Translations under genes and position numbers: made by a program
The notes under the pieces: model-generated
What the model saw: only the letters and a program-made list of their open reading frames with translations
Told to the model about the DNA's origin: nothing
The model's database searches: none
DNA from: Ignelater luminosus
Taxonomy: Eukaryota; Arthropoda; Insecta; Coleoptera; Elateridae
Length of the DNA: 64,000 nucleotides
Reading direction: 5' to 3'
NCBI GenBank assembly: GCA_011009095.1
Contig: VTPC01090557.1
Span: 124,001-188,000 of the forward strand
Shown here: piece after piece, positions 44,001 through 53,637 of the stretch
How the letters are laid out: every line of letters starts with the position of its first letter
How positions within the stretch are numbered: position 1 is the first letter of the stretch

Positions 44001-47000
44001 TTCCTTTAGTTCCAGGCTGTGGACCAACACCAACCCAAAAATATGCTTCTTTTGCAATTCCGTCAAATACGAATTTTGGTATTCTGATTGTTTTAGCATC
44101 AACTATCTCAATACCTCCAGAACTTAATTTGTTAATTTTTCCAGCTAACTGTGAGATTTTCTGGATTGTTGGTGGTTCGAACTCTTCGGGAATGTAAATG
44201 TCTCCAAAGGTATTTTGGCTCCATAAATCGTAAATAGCAAACCATTTAATGTCTGTTATCTTTTTGTTATCTGGTAGTGTTAAGGTGAAGTCTTTGTTGA
44301 AATATCGTTCTAGAATGTTAGTCCTGCAAGAAAGATAAAAATGTAGGTATAGTTAGGCTTACATGGATTTTTATTTGAAAGTAAGTATGATCAAAAATTA
44401 TTGTCAGTAGCTTTGACTATGAAAAACAAAGCAGACAGTAATAAAACAAAAAACAAATCAAATACAGTTTATGATAGAAATTGTTAACGTTTTGAAGACT
44501 ATAATCTATCCTACAAATAAAAAGATGTAGACAAAGTCTTGCCCAAAAATCAAATGTTTTTGACCTAAAGACCTTATCAATGTGGTCCTTCGAGCCGAAT
44601 TTAAAAACTCAAGCAAACTTTAAATCGAATAGAAAAAAGCTTTCGAAAAATAAAATAAGATCCCTGTTTTGAAGTCAAATGACTTGCGATGTAAAGTTAC
44701 ATTCAAAAGGTCATTTAAACTAAATTCTGTATTTGGATTGGACAGTGAAGAAAAACAAATCGATTAAAAGTAGTACTTTTGGTCCAAGATTAGCAATGCT
44801 TATCAAGCTGTATTTTTGAATCAAGTGATTATTCTAGATAAAACAGAAAAACAAAGCGGATTTATGCATGACTAATACCTGTAGCTCAGAACGTAAAACA
44901 AAAGCTCTGAAATTAAAGGATTAGTGTGTACGTGGAAAAATTACAAAATCTTGCATTGGAATTTTATTTTGAGAGTAAAAGTACACACTGGTATGGTTCT
45001 TTGAGCCGGATTCTCAAACCGCATTTCGAATTAAATACAAGAAACAGCAAGACTTACAATCGTATATAAATAAATATACACCTACTGCTTTCAGATTAAG
45101 TATTCAGGATGTAAGGGTAGGTATACTTCGATAACTTTTCAAAGTGACCTTTTTAATTAATCCTTGAATTATCCAAATAAAAGTAAATCTGTTCAACGTC
45201 GTAATTTTATTGATTTCTATTACAATCTGATAGATGAGAAATAAAGCAGAATCTCTATCTGAAAACTATACTATTCTGTATGGTCCTACGAGCCCGATTT
45301 CTGTAACAAACTCTGGAGTTGGAACGTCTGAACACAGATAGCAAAAAAAGAAAATTCATCTCAGGATGTAACTGAGCCATTCCATGAAATCGAAACATCA
45401 AGTTTTCGTAAATTCTAGATTTCTTTTTTATATGTTGTACTAATCAAAAGAAGAGATGTGTATATGTTACTATTTTTTATTTTATTCTGCATATAAGTTT
45501 TCGAGAATTTTCGCATCTCTTGGCGTTTGGTTTTCCTTTATTACACAACGGATCTTAAAATTTAAAATATGATTGTCAACACTATAAATACCACGATACA
45601 ATTAATTAAACAAAACTTTGTGTTTTGGGGGATTGTTTTTTTCAATTGCAAATTAGGTGTCTAAAAATCTGAAAAAATTTCACTATATCTCCAAATGCAT
45701 TTTCTACGCCCTACCCAGATTCTAAAACGGAATTCCAACTGGAACTGTATCTTAGGATTAGTTAAATACTGCCGAATGAGTATGCGGAGAGGTACTACCT
45801 GGTAGAGCCTTGCACGGGTTGAAATTTGCAATCCCGGCCTTACTGGGGACAAACTTGATGCAGTTCGGAAAAAACCCAGTTACTTCTTGATCGGCCCGAG
45901 AGGTTCGATCAGCTCGAACGGTCCGACAGAGAAGCCGGAAAGGCCGAAAAATCCAAAAGGACCGACAGTCCGAACGTTCTGACAGACCCGAAAAATCCAG
46001 AAAGCCCGACATCCCCAAAAGGCCCAACCCGTATTGCCTGACAGGTCCGATAGATCCGAGAGACCCGAAGGGCCAAGTAGTTCAAAAGACGTGAGAGCCC
46101 GAACGATCCGACGAGTCCGAGAAGTTCAAAAAACTGGACAGCCCCGACGGCCTGATAGACCCATATAGCCTGACAAGATCAAGAGGTCTTAAAAGTTTGA
46201 TAGACCCGGGAGACCCGAAGGGCCGAGAAAAACAAAAGGCCCGGCAAGCCGAAATGGCCCAAAGAGCCCGTACGACATGACAGGTCCGAGAGAACTGAAA
46301 GATTCAAACGGCCAAATAGACCCTAAGGGCCAAGTAGTCAAAAACACCTGACGACTCGAACGATTTGACAGGTCCGAAAAGTTCAAAAAACTAGAAAGGC
46401 CCGAGAAGTTGAAAAAGCCCGACAGACTCGACGGCCCGACACACCCGTATGGCCTGACAGGCCCAAGAAGACAAAAGATTCAAACGGCTCGATAGACCCG
46501 AAGGGCCAAGTAGTCCAAACGACCCGATGATCCGAACGATCCGATAGGCCCGAAAAGTTCAGAAAGTCCGATGGTCCGAGAGACCCATATGGTCTGACAG
46601 AATCGAAAGGTCGAAACGGCTCGATAGACCCGGTAGACCCAAAGGGTCGAGAAGTCCAAAAGGACCGACAGGTCCAAGCGTTCAAAAAGTCCGACAGGCC
46701 TGCATGACCTGACAGGCTCGAGAGAACCTAAAAATTCAAAGGGCCTAGTAGTCCAAAAGACCCGACGGCCAGAACGATCCGACAAGCCCGAAAAATAGTT
46801 CTAAACACCCGACAGGCCGGAGAAGTTCAAACAGCCCGAAAGGTCTACAGACCCGTATAGCCCGACCGATCCATACAGCCTGACAGGTCCGAGATGTCCG
46901 ACATGCTGCAACAGCTTGACAGCGACGAGAGGCCCAAATGGACCGATTGGCAGGACGTAGGCCTAATACCATGTATTAGTCGCAAACATGAATTTTGCAC

Positions 47001-49811
47001 CATTTGAATCTTTCTAGCAGTTACGCTGTCAAGGCATGGTCCATATGAGGCATCACAGTAGTTAAAACGTGGCAGTACTACTAATGTTTCTCTTTAGTAT
47101 AGGACGACTATTATAAACTATTTTAAGATTACAGAATACCTTTTTAATACATGAATTTGAATGTTCACGAAATCTAAGATTGTTGTCCAAGATAACTCTC
47201 ATGCTACGAACAGAATCTGGATTAGTAACAATAGTATCATTAATTGAAATTGGAAAATCTGATAACACAGCATTTCTATGAGTTATTCTACCAAACAACA
47301 TAAGAATAGACTTGAAAGCAAACGTAACCAAATTACCCAGATCTTCATTAATACGGTTACAGGCAGTTACCTCATCTTCAGGCCTAAACGACATAGAAAT
47401 TTACGTATCATCACTTCATCAGCATAGCGATGATTTAAATTCTTTAGGAGAACTACATTTAGGCAAAAGAATTATTTTAGCTACTTTCCATTTGTCTGGA
47501 GAAACATTGTTTGTTAAACAGTAGTAATACATGGTATTAACTTAGGGCAGCACAAATTTTTCATACCGATATTGACAGTATCTATTCCTGAAGAGTTTGA
47601 CTTAGTGGTGTTTAGAAATTTAATAACATCAGATTCTGCAACTGATGAAAACTGGATTCTTCAGAGACACTCGACCTCACATATCTATATCATTATTGCT
47701 GGAAAATTATGCAGCTACAGAGAACCAGAGAAGGATTTTGCCGTTTCGTGATACTAAAACTCATCTGGAATCGTCTAAGGTGTAGACGAGATTAGAGTTT
47801 TAGAATTCTGATGATGTCAGCAAGAAGGGAATACAAAGTTCAAAAATGGGTAATTTTGTGTTAATTTAAAGGAAGTTACTTCTGTTTTATAAACATCCTG
47901 AAAAAAATGAGCCCAAAAGAATTAACTTTGTTGGAGCTCATGGAACACATCTTATTTGTTTTTGGTCTCTGCTCAGTACAAAAACAAACAAAATACTTGA
48001 TCAATTTGTGTTTCCTAGAGGGAATTTCGAAAGTGTTGCTGGGTGGCACCTTTTTTGCGACAGACAGACATCGCGTGGAAAGGTGTCTTGCCATGGAATT
48101 GGAGGTGCTACTAAAAAAGCTAGTTTTCAACCAAGACAGAGCCCAATCGCAACACCCAAAAAGTTGTTTGACTCTGCTCAGAAGGACATTTTAAATTTTA
48201 TTTCTGATAACCAGCGTAAAGCAAACGTGAGTTATTCTTATTGCGGTTTAGGAAGAATATGTAACTCCGATGTGTGGTACGTTACAGTTATATTCTTTTG
48301 TCCCATTATCAAACAATTAAGGATCAGTTTATAGAAGAAATTAAATAGAAGGGTGTAATCGTGTTCTCTGTGCATCTCACGGTGCTGCAGTGCAGTCTTT
48401 GAGCGCATGAAGTTCGATAAGTAACTACCGATTAACTAAGACTAATTCCATCTTGATATTTTGCAAGGTTATAGAAAAAATAATAATCAAAGAATATGTA
48501 GTACATGTTATTTTTGGAATTTCAGAACATCAGGTTAATGTTGAAAATTAATTTTGTAAAATAAAATCTAGAAATCACAGTAAGCAATTTTCACGAGTAC
48601 TTCAGACACTTACACCTTTTGACACTATTTTTCTAACACCCTGTATAACCTAAACCACATCTTTTTTTTACACTTTTGTATTTCACATTTACAACATTTT
48701 GTAAATCAGGTTATTTGAAGATTAAACTTTTGCGGTATTTTGGAATAGAAAAGAATCCACTCCTACATTCTTTTTATAATCAACAAACATTGGAGCAAAA
48801 ACCCCATCAAATAAAATAAGAATGTCTCTTTTTAATTTCATATTTTTGTGGCTGTTACGCTTCGAATAAAGATTAAAATTAAAAATAGTCATTTAGTAGG
48901 CATACATACTTTCCATATTCATCAGGAACTATAAAGCCTTGCGGTCCAGGTCGATTAGACGATCCGGCCCAGAAGAACGTGTCCGCTCCATTTCCGTCGT
49001 AATTAAATTTCGTTATTAGTAAAGTGTATTCGTCAACAGCGTAAACATCCCCAGACACTTGATGATGGTAGGAATTCAACTTGCCTAAATATTTACCTTT
49101 GTACGGGCCGTCATCGTCCTGTGAAAAAACTAAAAATTCCATCAGTCGATCAGTTTCGCAGAATCACAACTTTTATCTATAGGTATACAATGTATAATGT
49201 CATTCTGAAACATTACACTATTTGCATATTATTTCAAATGTGTAGGTTGTTTTATAGAATTTGGACTTTTAAGGGAGTGGTTAATAGCTTGTTGACTATT
49301 ATTTATTAGTGGAATGTTTATATTATATATATTTCTTTATACCTAATTGCGTATTATTTTGCTTAGAAGTCGAGGGAAAAACGTAAAATTTTTGTTTGCT
49401 TTCACTAACGATTATAATACCGATGTAAATGAAGATGAGGAAAAGGAAGTTTCACATACACACAATAATCTAATTATCATTTCTAAACGAAATCATAACA
49501 CTATTTCGTCACAATCAACAAAATTTAACGAAACAAATGAAACGAGTTTTAAATTAGTTTTAAATAAAATGATAAAAAGTAAAAGTTTCCCTGGAGAATT
49601 CAATGCTAAATCAAAATGCAAACCTTTGAATTGAATAAAATTTCGTTCTTTTAAAGTTTTATATTATATATGTATATGTGTACATACCCGAAATAATTTT
49701 ATAAATATTATGTATTTATAATACAAATAGAACAATAATAATTATAATAATTGTGTACTCACCTAATAAAAATCTAAAGAGGAATAGAATTAAAAAGGAG
49801 ATCCACTTCAT
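41079..49811 (-). CDS. Skeletor: Skeletor (DM13-DM13-DOMON protein)
   Basis: Nine exons on the minus strand join in frame: 49811-49763, 49129-48910, 44323-43976, 43922-43748, 43694-43452, 43387-43252, 42051-41761, 41705-41451 and 41392-41079, giving 676 residues. A signal peptide opens the protein (MKWISFLILFLFRFLLVFSQ). DM13 domains lie at about 24-133 (YKGKYLGKLNSYHHQVSGDV, DTFFWAGSSNRPGPQGFIVP) and 145-258 (AYFWVGVGPQPGTKGTKLPDE). A DOMON domain follows at about 275-410 (MQVSWEIFGPQITIQLAGQV). The C-terminal part has WYINGLLIPELWMRRGLTYA and WPDIVYYNSFTQANMGWKIH. A hydrophobic tail (WFVIPIIIYMFVKQLL) suggests GPI or membrane anchoring. Drosophila Skeletor is known as a spindle-matrix and cuticle-related locus; DOMON domains bind haem or sugars. 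Exon 2 must use the acceptor at 49131-49130, because the next AG would break the frame. Introns 2 (4.6 kb) and 6 (1.2 kb) are packed with repeats. Confidence 0.95.
42230..42665 (+). repeat. Two tandem units of a dispersed ~215-bp repeat (family C, copy 2)
   Basis: Lies in Skeletor intron 6. Units begin near 42236 and 42500 with CACAATGTTA(A/T)TAAATG and share ACACTAAATAACCAACAGGT-like and CATTCGAAATGCAGAAGAAG-like blocks with 9795-10225. The rest of this intron, 42666-43245, has nothing recognisable. Confidence 0.7.
44330..45360 (+). repeat. Degenerate direct repeats with a GGTCCTTCGAGCCGGA motif
   Basis: Inside Skeletor intron 2 the motif occurs as TGGTCCTTCGAGCCGAATTT (44582-44601), TGGTTCTTTGAGCCGGATTC (about 44994) and TGGTCCTACGAGCCCGATTT (45281-45300). 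Similar AT-rich sequence surrounds each. A related block (GTAATAAAACAAAAAACAAA) at 44436 recurs at 59612 in the sulfotransferase intron. Origin unknown; the GC-rich motif may come from a BEL- or LTR-type element. Confidence 0.45.
45370..45520 (+). repeat. Dispersed repeat (family D, copy 2)
   Basis: Matches 12985-13170. In both introns it lies some distance before a GC-rich island that opens with GTAGAGCC(C/T)TGCACGGG, so families D and E may be parts of one larger element. Confidence 0.6.
45796..46970 (-). repeat. GC-rich degenerate minisatellite island (family E, copy 2)
   Basis: About 1.2 kb of imperfect short repeats in Skeletor intron 2, made of words such as GACCCGAAGGGCC, CCTGACAGGTCCGAGAG and AGTCCAAAAG. 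Overlapping open frames in several phases on the minus strand give Ser-Gly-Leu-rich peptides, a property of the repeat. It is the longest of the three islands. Confidence 0.85.
46975..47560 (-). pseudogene. LINE (non-LTR) reverse transcriptase fragment, C-terminal part
   Basis: On the minus strand 47426-47415 encode Y-A-D-E, at the place of the catalytic YADD box of non-LTR reverse transcriptases. After a frame change, 47394-47062 read NRINEDLGNLVTFAFKS, VMLFGR-like ILMLFGRITHRNA, then ILDNNLRFREHSNSCIKK. This is the usual thumb region (KTQVMLFG, GVxLDxxLxFxxHIxxxxKK). The change of the second active-site aspartate to glutamate and the frame breaks show decay. It is directly adjacent to the GC-rich island. 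Confidence 0.8.
47885..48595 (+). mobile_element. Unclassified transposon fragment (family B, copy 2)
   Basis: Broken frames at 47960-48240 read FLVSAQYKNKQN, then WHLFCDRQTSRGKV and SCHGIGGATKKASF. They fit the S-x-x-S-x-Q-Y-K-N and FATSHGKGxCDGIGGxxKR motifs of a repeat-encoded protein family widespread in insect genomes. The downstream part 48286-48590 is shared with 2413-2912. The class of the element is not known to me. It lies in Skeletor intron 2. Confidence 0.6.
48596..48909. other. Skeletor intron 2, exon-proximal part
   Basis: Includes a CACCCTGTATAACCTAA string near 48638 resembling a lone mariner-type end. Otherwise nothing is seen. Confidence 0.3.
49130..49762. other. Skeletor intron 1
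   Basis: A 95-codon open frame on the opposite strand (49347-49634) is Asn- and Ser-rich, without homology or splice context, and is probably chance. No repeat is recognised. Confidence 0.4.
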
Positions 49812-51060
49812 TTTATTATTGCTCTTTTTAATGTTTCACATCTTTTAAGATTTAAATCTTATTTAAATATTTCACTACAAATTAAATAATTTTATAAATA
49901 ATTAATCGTCATTAAACAACGGTGTATAAAAACGTTTTATTATAAAGAACACTATCAGAAGGTATGTCTTTAAAAGTCAACTTTCTAAGACATTATAAAC
50001 TTGTTGTAATGAAAGTACCGGACCGGTTAAACTCGTGCTTGTTTAACATGTCCTTTTTAGTATAGAAACAGATCTACCTCCACCTAACAAATCGAGTATA
50101 CGCGAAGAGAAATTTTTTTAACATGAAACCTCTCTTTTTTTTAATATTCACCTCGTGTGTTTGGTAATAGCAGTGAGAGGGAAATACCACACCATACGGG
50201 GCATGCCAAAGACATTATTGTAAAATCCTTGGTAACTATTGCAAGTTTGATTATTCACTTTTAAAACAAAATTAAAGTAGTATAACAGAAGATGTGTCAT
50301 TTCTGCGATTTCTAAACACTCGCTCAGGATTTCTAGTATCAATAAAATTCCGCTTTCCCAAAACAGATTTATGCCTATTGAAATATAATTAAATAAAGTA
50401 GGTAATTGGTAAAAACACATTAATAAACCGGCTCGCCGAATTCCAGTTGACCACTCGAAAGTTGAATGATAGCATCTTTCAATATCTTAAATCTAGTTTC
50501 GGCTTCGGAGTGTTTTCATTCAAAAACGGAATAATTAATTAAGGCCTTAGAGTCTCTAAGTCACAAAGCATGTTCCGTTATGTTTATAAAGCGTAAAAAT
50601 ATGCTAGATTTCATTCTAGATATTCTAACGGAAGGTAGGTTAGTAGATTATTATTATTAAAGAAGGAATGGCCTTGATTACCGTTAAGTGTGTTTACTGT
50701 TTTAAGTGAATATAAATCTAAACTTTCTGCAAAACAGTGCAAAATTTACATAACGAGATTCTCTAGTTTATAAAATAACCTGCGTTTGAAGCGTTAATTA
50801 TAATTGTAATTATTTTAATTATTAGTAAAACACTTGAGAAACTATAACATTTAGCAGGAAATGCTAAAAGAAATTAATTTCATTTTTCTATACAGGATGT
50901 TAGTTTGTAAGTGTGGCGTAATGCATTTTTTTTTTATTATAAATGCAATGCCATTGATGTTTTTATTCACACATTTTGATTCTTTATAGAATTTTCATGC
51001 TATACCAGATCATGCTATAAAAAAGAGAGTTGTCGCACGTCTCCCGCTAAACGTTAATGT
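49812..51060. other. Skeletor 5' flank and intergenic DNA
   Basis: AT-rich, no gene recognised. A TACAGGATGTTAGTTTGTAAG string at 50893 resembles the end of a mariner or MITE, without a visible partner. Confidence 0.35.
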
Positions 51061-51064
51061 TATT

Positions 51065-52440
51065 TTGGTAAAAGTGCGCTTGCGCAGAAAAATTACGGAA
51101 CGTTATTTAAGGTATTTAAGGAACGACTTGGTATGGTTAGAACTACCAATTCCACTGCGCCCGGAAATTCGTCGCCTTTCCGCTACACTTCCCGCCATAA
51201 CTTCCCGCCAAATCATTTCCCGCCCAATAATTTCCCGCCAAATAATTCCCGGCACACCACACCCATTCCACAACCGCCACACTGTTCTCACTAGGGTTTT
51301 CCGTGGTTTCCCTAGTGGTGAAGGCAAATGCCGGAACAGTTTCTGCACTAGTCCACGGCACACTATGCACACCTAGACACCCACACATCACCACTCCAAC
51401 ATATACCCACTCTCACACCCCTCACTACACAATTCCAACACCGTTCTGAAAAGAACCGCCGCATCGTGTTCCACAATCGTAGTCACTGTGTGACGGCTCG
51501 CTGGCTGTCCTTGGGCACTCCACCTGAACATGGGTCATCTACATCGGCGGGGATTCTGGAGAACCCTGCTTCCGGCCTGATCCACCGTCGCCACCAGACC
51601 ATCATCGCCGTGGACGGGCGTGCGGACTGCTTGGTACCTGACATGACATGACATTGACGACTAACCGTTCTTTTTTTTTTCCAAATTCACCATTCCGTTG
51701 ATTCCCTTCTCATCCAACAAACAACCACCACCAGGCTTAAGAGAGGTTAAGTCCTCTAAGGAGCCGCCGCCGCCTCCGGCGGCAATCACGTTGACGACGG
51801 TTAGAACTAAGAATTATCAATAGTTACTTACCTCATCGACAGCACAGAGCGCGTATCAAACGCGTCCTCTCCAATTCATTTAGTTCCAGGACCGGAGTGC
51901 CTCAAGGATCGATCCTTTCTCCAATACTCTTCATCCTTTATTGCCATGACATCTCACGACCCAAACCCGCTCTATTACACTCCTCAACCGTCCGCATCAC
52001 CGAGTACGTGGACGATACAGCCCTCTAGGCCAGTGGACCGAATACCACGATCGCGTCCCGTCACCTGGCTCGAGCTGTCAAACCCAATCCAAACAAGTTA
52101 CAGACCATCTTATTTCGCCACCCATCTAAAGTTCACAGCAACAAATTCCAAGTAAGGTCCGTTTAACTGGACCTCTGGGGCTCTCGTCTCCAGCTCTCCT
52201 CTTCGTTTCTATATTTAGGCTGCACATTCACATACACCCTCTAAGGTCGATATGTTCATCGAGCCATCGATCATAATCGTGAAGTCCAACTTGATATCCT
52301 CTCCACGCCGGCCGGGTTCCAACTCCGTCACACGAAGTATAAATTCAAGTCCCCCCCCCCCCACCACCTGCCTAACCCAGGTTTGGAGGACGTGCTCGAA
52401 AACATCCCTATCGCCATCCATAATTTACGCGTGAAATACA
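51065..52440 (+). mobile_element. GC-rich LINE fragment with reverse transcriptase remnant
   Basis: The composition changes sharply from AT-rich to GC-rich at about 51020 and back at about 52440. From 51888 the sequence reads FRTGVPQGSILSPILFIL with YCHDI, then EYVDDTALWASG (YVDD active site at 52005-52016). Later blocks in changing frames read LWGSRLQLSSSFLYLGCTFT. This is the palm and thumb order of non-LTR reverse transcriptases. The 5' part (51065-51880) has long open frames but no domain I recognise. It contains a cluster of TTCCCGCC repeats and a GCCGCCGCCGCCTCC run at 51762. Confidence 0.78.
51188..51252. repeat. Cluster of five TTCCCGCC motifs at ~15-bp intervals
   Basis: CTTCCCGCC at 51188 and 51201, TTTCCCGCC at 51216 and 51231, and TTCCCGG at 51246. 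TTTCCCGCC equals the E2F/DP consensus. Because the cluster lies in the 5' part of a LINE fragment it may be an internal promoter array or only a tandem repeat. Confidence 0.8.
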
Positions 52441-53189
52441 AAAACGACTAATATTGTTTAATTTAAAATTTTTGCAAATTCCCTATTGCCGATGAAATGC
52501 TAAGTTGGGGTTGGTGTTGACGCTGGGCCCTTCCGGGTTGGAAGGGAAGTGTAGCGCTTTTAATACACCAAGCTTACGTAATCACAAAAATTTTAATATT
52601 TCGGAAGTTTGAGTTGGTTTGCAGGACTTGAATAAATCTTGCTTTTACACTTTTATTAACATAAATGTTTAGTTACCATTATTTGTCTTTATCACGGCTA
52701 ATTGCTATTTTAAAGAAAAGAAAAATTGTTTTGGTACCCTTAACAACTTTGCTGCCGCGAATAAATTTGACGAGGAGGCGTCAAGTTCACAGTTTATTTT
52801 ACCTTTGAAAAGAGATGTGTTAATCTTATAAGTAAAGAATAAATCATTTACGTGTTAATATGACACTCAGCATCGGAAATTTTACGCCCGACCCAAACAT
52901 TTTTACGTCCAACACAAATCTTGATGTCATCTGTAATCTTATCTGATTATATTATACAATTACTCGTGGTCCTATGTAATCACGTGTATACTTATCTCGA
53001 ATTTCATTACAATGTAGAAATGAATCATATGTATCCCTGCATAATAATCACGATTTTCTCATTGCGGGTTTTGAAAAGCTGTATACAGGTTTGGCGAAAA
53101 GCATTTCGTGTATGTTATGTAGTTAATTATTACAAAAAAAGAGAGGTGGAATAAAAGTTTGAAAAACAGAATAAAAATAATCTATAAGG
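52441..53189. other. Intergenic, nothing recognised
   Basis: The 77-codon open frame at 52921-53154 is AT-rich and without motif. A GGGCCCTTCCGGGTTGGAAG string at 52526 may belong to the tail of the LINE fragment. Confidence 0.3.
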
Positions 53190-53275
53190 TGTTGGGCGGG
53201 ATTTGAACCCTCGCCTTCTCGAATGCCACGCAGCTTCTCTGACCACTCAGCCAATGCGTTGGTTCGTTAAAGCTG
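53190..53275 (-). repeat. tRNA-like sequence, probable SINE head
   Basis: On the minus strand TGGCTGAGTGGTC (53253-53241) fits a pol III A box and GGGTTCAAATCCC (53211-53199) a B box. The spacing of about 30 bp fits a tRNA with a long variable arm (Ser/Leu type). The acceptor-stem halves do not pair, so it is not an intact tRNA gene. Confidence 0.6.
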
Positions 53276-53637
53276 CGGAATTGCGGCATTTACACTGCAG
53301 TGTCTTACATTTTATTAAAAATTAATAATTTATTAATAAATATAAATAAAGTTATGCAGTTTTTAATTGTGAACATTTTTTTGTATTTACCTAATTGTTG
53401 TGGGAAGCGTAATTAAAAATCTTAGAGTTGAAGTGGTAAAATATTGAAGAGAATAAAAGGTAATAAAGAAAATCCGGATGTTCCTAGTTTTGTAGATACC
53501 CAGTATATCTTCAAGTGCTTTATAAATTTCATTATTCCCCTTCCCTTATTAAATAATACCTCAAAACTGTTTGATCAATACATCTATCTATATGGCGCGC
53601 TTTATTAATTCTAATCTTAATATTATCTAACACCGGC
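53276..53637. other. Upstream region of the FANK1-like gene
   Basis: AT-rich and without recognised coding or mobile sequence. A reliable core promoter cannot be assigned. Confidence 0.3.

Noticed and set aside
45758-46972. Several overlapping 65-101-codon open frames on the minus strand rich in Ser, Gly, Leu and Arg, resembling a silk- or collagen-like protein
   Set aside because: Open frames exist in more than one phase through the same DNA because the GC-rich repeat words lack stop codons. No splice sites or start context fit, and the same repeat occurs at two other loci.
49347-49634. 95-codon open frame on the plus strand inside Skeletor intron 1
   Set aside because: Asn/Ser-rich, without homology, codon bias or splice context; probably chance.
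41079-49811. Knickkopf, which has the same DM13-DM13-DOMON order, as the identity of the large minus-strand gene
   Set aside because: Exon sequences (SGDVYAVDEYTLL, WAGSSNRPGPQGFIVP, WPDIVYYNSFTQANMGW) follow the Skeletor pattern and not the Knickkopf one.
53190-53275. Functional tRNA-Ser or tRNA-Leu gene
   Set aside because: The pol III boxes are good but the acceptor-stem halves do not pair and no poly-T terminator follows.
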